A stretch of DNA of 64,000 bases from NCBI GenBank assembly GCA_033961575.1, contig CM066729.1, forward strand, positions 30,724,501-30,788,500, given 5' to 3'. The notes below the pieces were generated by a model. It ran no database searches. It was not told where the DNA came from and worked only from the letters and a program-made list of their open reading frames with translations. The stretch comes from Aselliscus stoliczkanus. Taxonomy: Eukaryota; Chordata; Mammalia; Chiroptera; Hipposideridae. Of the stretch, positions 56,392-64,000 are shown in pieces (position 1 is the first letter of the stretch; each line of letters begins with the position of its first letter). A program made the position numbers and the translations under genes.

Positions 56392-56577
56392 TTTTTATTA
56401 TTATTAACTTTATTGGGAAACAGTCATGGTCATTGGTTACACATTGCTTTCATGCTACAATGGCATACTGACACTTTTAGGGAGGGCACAACTCACAATG
56501 GCCCATGTGGGGATTGAACCGGCAACCCTGGTATTATCAGCACCACGTTCTTACCAACTGAGCTAACCAATCATCCC
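56392..56577 (-). mobile_element. Third-type SINE (~185 bp), antisense
   Basis: The reverse complement carries tRNA-like A box 'GGTTAGCTCAGTTGGTAAGA' and B box 'GGTTCAATCCCC'. It ends in 'TTTCCCAATAAAGTTAATAA'. A second copy, inverted relative to this one, lies at 58011-58190. Confidence 0.88.
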
Positions 56578-56922
56578 TTTAATGATATTTTGAAGTACAC
56601 CAGGCCATTGTGTCTCATCTTTCTTTGCATGTTAAGTCCTAATTGGATGTTATGGCCAAAAGGATGTATGACAAACTGTGGAACTGCTACATAAATACAA
56701 TTATTGACAAAGATACAGGAGTAATAATTGTGCATGGAATTTTACTTCCAAAGCCTTTGTAGAATGTGGACCGTGTGTCAAAAAGACAAGCCAAAAAGTT
56801 TGAAACCTTTTAAATTCTAAACCAATGTTATGTTTAAAACATCCAAGAAGCTCCTAGAAAGAGAAAACAGCACCTTGCCACTGTTCCTTTTAGGAGTTTA
56901 AGAAAGCTCAATGGATATTTAT

Positions 56923-57053
56923 TTTATTTTTTATTTTTTTTAATTTTAATTTTTATTTTTGAGGGCAATGTCACTGGCCCTCATATGTGGGACCTGAACC
57001 GGGGCCGCCGGCTTCCCAAGTCAGTGCTCAAGCACTGCGCCACTCAGCCGGCC
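56923..57053 (-). mobile_element. Short SINE in KPNA4 intron 10
   Basis: Sense to KPNA4. 'AGCTC(A/T)ATGGATATTT' flanks both sides. Confidence 0.93.
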
Positions 57054-57069
57054 CAGCTCTATGGATATT

Positions 57070-58005
57070 TTTAATGTAAAAAGAAGACACCAAATAAGAA
57101 TTAATTCACACACATAAAGTGGCATCAAAATATGTGAAGCAACTAAATTTCAACCTCCAAACTGTTTTTTTCTGGGGTACCAAAATATGCTAAAATTTGC
57201 TGATACGGACAAAAAGTTTCAAGTTACTTGTGAATGACTATGTAAAATCCAGATACAGTGTTTTAAAAAGGCCCAATACTAAACATGTCATTAATATGCT
57301 CACATCAAAATCACAATTTATATCAGCCTCGATCTCATATATACTTTCTATATCAGACAAAGTTAATATTCTATGATAAGTTTACTAACTACAACTACAG
57401 TGTGATTTTAATGTTTCACTTATGGCTTCTGGAAAGTTTTGTTTTTATTTTATTTTTTACTTCTCTGAGGCCTGATTTAAGAACTTGCTGCTAAATATTT
57501 ACCTAAGACTTTATTTTTAGTATACATTATTACTTAGTAAACATGCTACTAAAAAAGAATAATGCAAAATGGCTTAAGAAATTAAAGATACATCTACAGC
57601 AAGGAAAACAGAGTTACAACCTACACTGGATTGGTAGAAACAGGTGGAAAGACCACACTACATTTCTGAATAAGGTCAACCAAGATGTCTGGTTCGGGTA
57701 AAGGTATAAACTTTGAGATTAATCTTACTCAGAAATCTTGTAAAAGTAAAATATTAAAATTTATAATTTAATCAAAGACTTTGGTGATAAGGAGCCAAAA
57801 CCAAACACTGCTTACATTTTTTTTTAAGATCCTAGACTACCTGGAGCTAAAAAAAAAAGTATCACTAGAGAGATAGATCATAGTCATCTAATGAATTTGG
57901 TACATTATGCTGCTGCTTGATGTATCATAACTCTAACTTTAATTTGTTCCATATGCTTTAGAGAGAATCTGGTAAAAAGGTACTACTGGGATACTGTAAA
58001 GAAAT
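57070..58005. other. KPNA4 intron 10, no feature recognised
   Basis: Nothing named. Confidence 0.35.
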
Positions 58006-58010
58006 GAAGC

Positions 58011-58238
58011 AGCTGGGATGACTGGTTAGCTGTTGGTTGGAGCGTGGTGCTGATAATACCAAGTTTGCTGGTTCATCCCGCATGGGCCACTGTAAGCTGT
58101 GCCCTCCTTAAAAGTCAACTATGCCATTGTAGCATGAAAACAATGTGTAACCAACCACCATGGCTGTTTCCCAATAAAATTTAACAACAACGACAACAAA
58201 AAAGACTCACTTAAAAGAAAAAAAAAAGAAAAAGAAAA
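58011..58238 (+). mobile_element. Third-type SINE (~185 bp) plus A-rich tail
   Basis: 'GATGACTGGTTAGCTGTTGG', B box 'GGTTCATCCC', 'GTGCCCTCCTTAAAAGTC', end 'TTTCCCAATAAAATTTAACA'. The A-rich tail runs to about 58238, and 'AAAGAAATGA' occurs on both sides. Confidence 0.88.
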
Positions 58239-58239
58239 A

Positions 58240-59070
58240 AGAAATGAGGTAGTTGATCAAACACTGGTCATCATACCAAACTGTGTTTTAAAGAATCATA
58301 CAAGTTCCTGATTGTACATTTTATTCATGTGACTTCTTTTACCTATTATGCATATTTCTAGCTTTCTAACACACTAATGGCTAGACTGGCTTTATAAGCA
58401 GTCAGGGCAATGTTCCACCTCATTCATACTTCCCAAGTTGCTTTTACCTTTGCCATCTGTGTTAGAAAAATGAATAAGATATATTAATATTTATGTTGAA
58501 AATCTAATCTGCACTAATTTTTTTCCTACTGTCTGGACATTCAAGAGTTATCTCTACACCAAGTGAAACTACTATCAAAGTCACTATAAATAGAGGAATA
58601 GAATAAAAATAAAATTAAAGAGAAATGAACACATGGTTTGGTGTGTATATATATGAACACAAGGTCATGCATATAGGCGCAAATATTTCTGTTTTATCTT
58701 TCAAAACGCAAAAATACCACTGGGTGTATATGTTCTCTCATTGGCCAGGCTATCAAACAAATTTCCATAAAAAGGTCACAAACAATGAAAAAACTTCTAA
58801 TATGAGTTTTTACAAGACTAATACATATATATGCACACACTTGATTGCCCAGACCAAAATAACAGGCTTGATTTCTTTACTGAAATTACATTTAGTGATA
58901 TTGGTAAACACAGAGTAAATATAAAAATATCAAACTATGTATTACAGCTCTTGAAGTGGAAACACCTGAAAAAGTACACTGACATAATGTCTAGCATAAC
59001 ATTTTCTCCCTTATGTCACTAGGGGAGCCCTAGACACACACACACACACAAATAAACGATGAGAAGAATT
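58240..59070. other. KPNA4 intron 10, right end
   Basis: No repeat or extra exon named apart from a (CA)n run at 59035-59050. The two plus ORFs at 58625-59022 are antisense to the gene and look like chance. Confidence 0.4.
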
Positions 59071-59077
59071 TACTCAC

Positions 59078-59122
59078 ATTTACGTCTGTGTGATGAATTA
59101 AAACACAAAGAGCTGGAAGAAT
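59078..59122 (-). CDS. KPNA4: KPNA4 exon 10 (residues 243-257)
   Basis: A 45-base micro-exon: acceptor 'TTTTTTTAG' before 59122, donor GTGAGT after 59078. It encodes 'ILPALCVLIHHTDVN', part of the armadillo repeat linking the two NLS sites. Confidence 0.98.
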
Positions 59123-59224
59123 CTAAAAAAAGAAATATACAGTTTAAAACATACATAGATAAAAACATACAAATAATGGTATCTACTTTGGTTTAAAAGT
59201 AAAAACAAGAAAACACTTGTTTAC

Positions 59225-59394
59225 CTCCTGAATGGTTTCCATTGGGGGTGGTGGGTCTTTGTGCCGACATAAGTTGACCATAACCCAAGTAACATTTCTC
59301 AAGAATGTTATAGGAATAGATGGACTTATGAAGGAAAGTAAAGGTTTCACAACTCCAAGACTTATGACATAATCTCTACACTGTGGCCCATCGC
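59225..59394 (-). CDS. KPNA4: KPNA4 exon 9 (residues 187-242)
   Basis: Acceptor 'TTCCCACAG' before 59394, donor GTAAAC after 59225. Encodes '[20 protein letters not shown]' through '[15 protein letters not shown]', including '[10 protein letters not shown]', the W/N pair of the major NLS groove. The intron to exon 10 is only about 100 bases. Confidence 0.98.
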
Positions 59395-59399
59395 CTGTG

Positions 59400-61190
59400 G
59401 GAAGAAGGATTTATTAATTCAACAAAATATGTTGACAATAGGCAATTCAGAAAACATAAAGCACTGGGTTCAATATGTTGCTTCCTATATTTTAACCACT
59501 TACAGTATTTGGCTTTATATAAAAGTTTTAGATAATAATAACCAAGTTCACATTTTAGGTCTCTGAGCTTAGAGAAACAACTATAAGGTTTTTTTGCACA
59601 TTGTTCACATGTTCAGGTTTATAAGCTGCTCACCTATAAAATGTGTTTATGCTATCAAAACACTAGAAGCCTAAGGGTTCTTTAAAATACATTGTGAGCA
59701 AAGAACTGTTGCTTTTGTCTTCTTCCTCAATGGTACTCTGTTTAACAAACTACCATGTAATAAAAAAAGATGTATCAAAATACTACTAGAAAATATTCGT
59801 AGAATTTACACTGATGACCCAATATCAGAGCATCAAGAGTATTAACTATAAATTATTCTATACACTTAGATAACTAAGTCAAAAAAGGGAGGCCAAAGAA
59901 CCAATATCCTATTGGGCACTATCCCAGATCTACTAAAACAGAAACTCCCAAGTTCCAGTGTTGTGATTCTACAACAGGCTAAAGTTTGAAAATCACAACC
60001 GTAGACAACTGCCAAATTTAATTTCTGTATTTTAGAGTGTCACCATAATTTCTAGTATGAGATCCATGTTGAAGTATTACATTCCATAAATGAAAACACG
60101 TTCCTTTGCACTACAATATTTGGAGATAAAATGCTTGTTTGTTTTACATCCATGTATTCTAATTAGCTCTACAATGTCACTGGAACTAAAAACCAAAGAT
60201 CAAGATGCTGTGCTAATTGTTCTAAATCTATAATTTGGTATAAAAGCAAAGGAGAGAGGGACCTTGGATACACAAATGATAGCATTCCTAACAGCAATAT
60301 ATTGTATTTCAAGGACAGTTCACAGAAATCCCCCCTTTTGAAACTCATCTTCGTGGGACACTAACCATCCCTTGGCCTTCCATGTTGGTCCCCAAAAGGG
60401 TAATAAAAAGAAGGCATATTAAAGCAATTCTGATTACTTCCATGGAAGAACAATAATGAATCGGTGGCAAAAATAAACTTCAACATCAAGGAACACGATA
60501 CAGTTCAGACCTCAAGAGTTTTTCCATTCTCTACTATAGTTTTTTGAATTTTGAGACTGGGTAAATTGTAGGCTCTAGTTAAAAAAACAAATCCTTGAAA
60601 TATTATATCATCTTTAATTTTGCTTCCTACAATTATTTATCAGATAAAACCTGAAAGTATGGCAATCATGATGTTCAACATTTAAGAAGGCTGTCTATAA
60701 GTTACAGATACCTCCTGCATGATGATGACCTCATGATACTGGATGACACTATATTTTAATGTACTAAAACCCACAAGAGATATAAAATTTTAATTCAGAC
60801 TCTTCTCAGAACTGCCACTATAGAGAAAAATTTTGGTTAAGTTTTGCCTCCTCATCTTATTACATATTTTCTATGATAGTAGAGAGAGGTAAGGAATAAA
60901 ATGGATCTCAACATAATAAAAGAGGATTAGATTTAAATTATGTATTTCATAATTATTCAAATAAGTAAATATTGACTATATACAAAAAGGTATTATGGTT
61001 ATCATAAGCAACAAAAATGTTCATTCTGTTTACTATGGGTTTATACTTAAACAGCTATAATTTCTGTAAATGGTTTCACAAAAACTGGTACTGAAAAAGA
61101 CAAACTGGTTTTCCTTTTTGATTACTAGTAGTCATTTTCATTACACAGCATATGATAATTACTGTTGGACTAGTACTACAAGTTTATGAC
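59400..61190. other. KPNA4 intron 8, SINE-free
   Basis: A diverged MER5A-like stretch at about 59925-60005 ('AAACTCCCAAGTTCCAGTG' to 'AAGTTTGAAAATCACA'). Otherwise nothing named. Confidence 0.4.
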
Positions 61191-61194
61191 AAAC

Positions 61195-61281
61195 CTATGA
61201 TATTTCCCAATGCCCACACTGCTTGCTCACAGACATTCTGATGGGGTGAATGGAGAAGCCTCAGGAAAAGTGGCACAGCAT
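61195..61281 (-). CDS. KPNA4: KPNA4 exon 8 (residues 158-185)
   Basis: Acceptor 'TTTTCTTCAG' before 61281 and donor 'ATAG/GTTTGT' at the low end. Encodes '[20 protein letters not shown]' to 'WALGNII', the W/N pair of the second major-site repeat. Confidence 0.98.
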
Positions 61282-61289
61282 CTGAAGAA

Positions 61290-63104
<1,815 letters not shown>

Positions 63105-63124
63105 AAAACAAATAATTTTAAACA

Positions 63125-63600
63125 GTAAGGATTTCTACATTCGCCTAACTATCTACCAACCATTCCTCCCCTCTAGAGCATTTTAAAATTATTGAATTTT
63201 TTTTTCAAAAGGTGTCTATGCATGCAGCACTTTTTTTAAACCTCCAATGGCTATTTACAATATCTCTTGTATAAAAAGTATACAACCTCCTCAGGTGTCC
63301 TTATTTTTAGTAAGAAATCTTTATTAAGATACCTGCCATTGCTACCCAAACAGTTTTCTCAAGTATCCATCTGGCTAAACTATTTCTTGCTAATTTTCAA
63401 AGCTTAAAAGTTACACGTATCATTCTCAAGTTCCTCTTTGGCCTTTACCTTCATCTCTTGGTGTAAACACACCTTGCATTGTTTTCACTTTGGCTTTACA
63501 ACTTCATCTTGTAGCCCTTTTCTTTCTTTAAAGATCACACTAACTACTAGAAAATCTTATCTTCTGTGAAGGATGTATTCTATACTATTTCTTAAAATAA
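63125..63600. other. KPNA4 intron 6, no feature recognised
   Basis: Nothing named. Confidence 0.35.
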
Positions 63601-63608
63601 GGTACTTA

Positions 63609-64000
<392 letters not shown>

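Overview
The window is nuclear DNA of a mammal, most likely a rhinolophoid (horseshoe or roundleaf type) bat. The evidence is a multi-exon vertebrate gene, ancient mammalian repeats (MIR, L2, MLT1-type LTRs, old L1 ends), and dozens of tRNA-derived SINEs. Several of these SINEs end in the 'CCCCTTCCCCAATAAAATC' style tail that I associate with the Rhin-1 family of these bats. The species call is inference; the mammalian call is secure.

The one protein-coding gene I can prove is KPNA4 (importin alpha-3), on the minus strand. Twelve coding exons were placed by splice sites and reading phase between 63705 and 40499. Their 425 codons equal residues 97-521 of a 521-residue protein with no indel against the human length. 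The 3' UTR runs left from 40498 into roughly 38.1 kb. The first five exons lie beyond the right edge. The intron between residues 344 and 345 carries a C/D-type scaRNA at about 49.1-49.35 kb, recognised as SCARNA7 (U90) by its C/D boxes and a guide complementary to U1 snRNA around A70.

Left of KPNA4 is about 30 kb of intergenic DNA. It holds a CpG island at about 6.83-7.75 kb, which by synteny is probably the TRIM59 5' end (TRIM59 coding sequence is not in the window). The rest is repeats. Highlights are a full-length mariner copy (15.4-17.6 kb) split by a full-length processed FTL pseudogene that still carries the iron-responsive element, a second mariner family with three copies (2.8-4.0, 25.2 and 31.1 kb), an L1 ORF1 remnant (11.0-12.1 kb), MaLR LTRs and an ERV-like LTR.

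The SINE landscape has several layers: a ~100 bp tRNA-like head with A-tail; a ~430 bp element with the same head plus a long body; a second head family in ~130 bp and ~400 bp forms; and a separate ~185 bp SINE. Many have clear target-site duplications. One sits directly upstream of a KPNA4 3' splice site. No CRISPR array, operon, phage or other microbial system is present, and I found no convincing novel protein-coding system. The most interesting items are RNA-level and retrotransposon-level.
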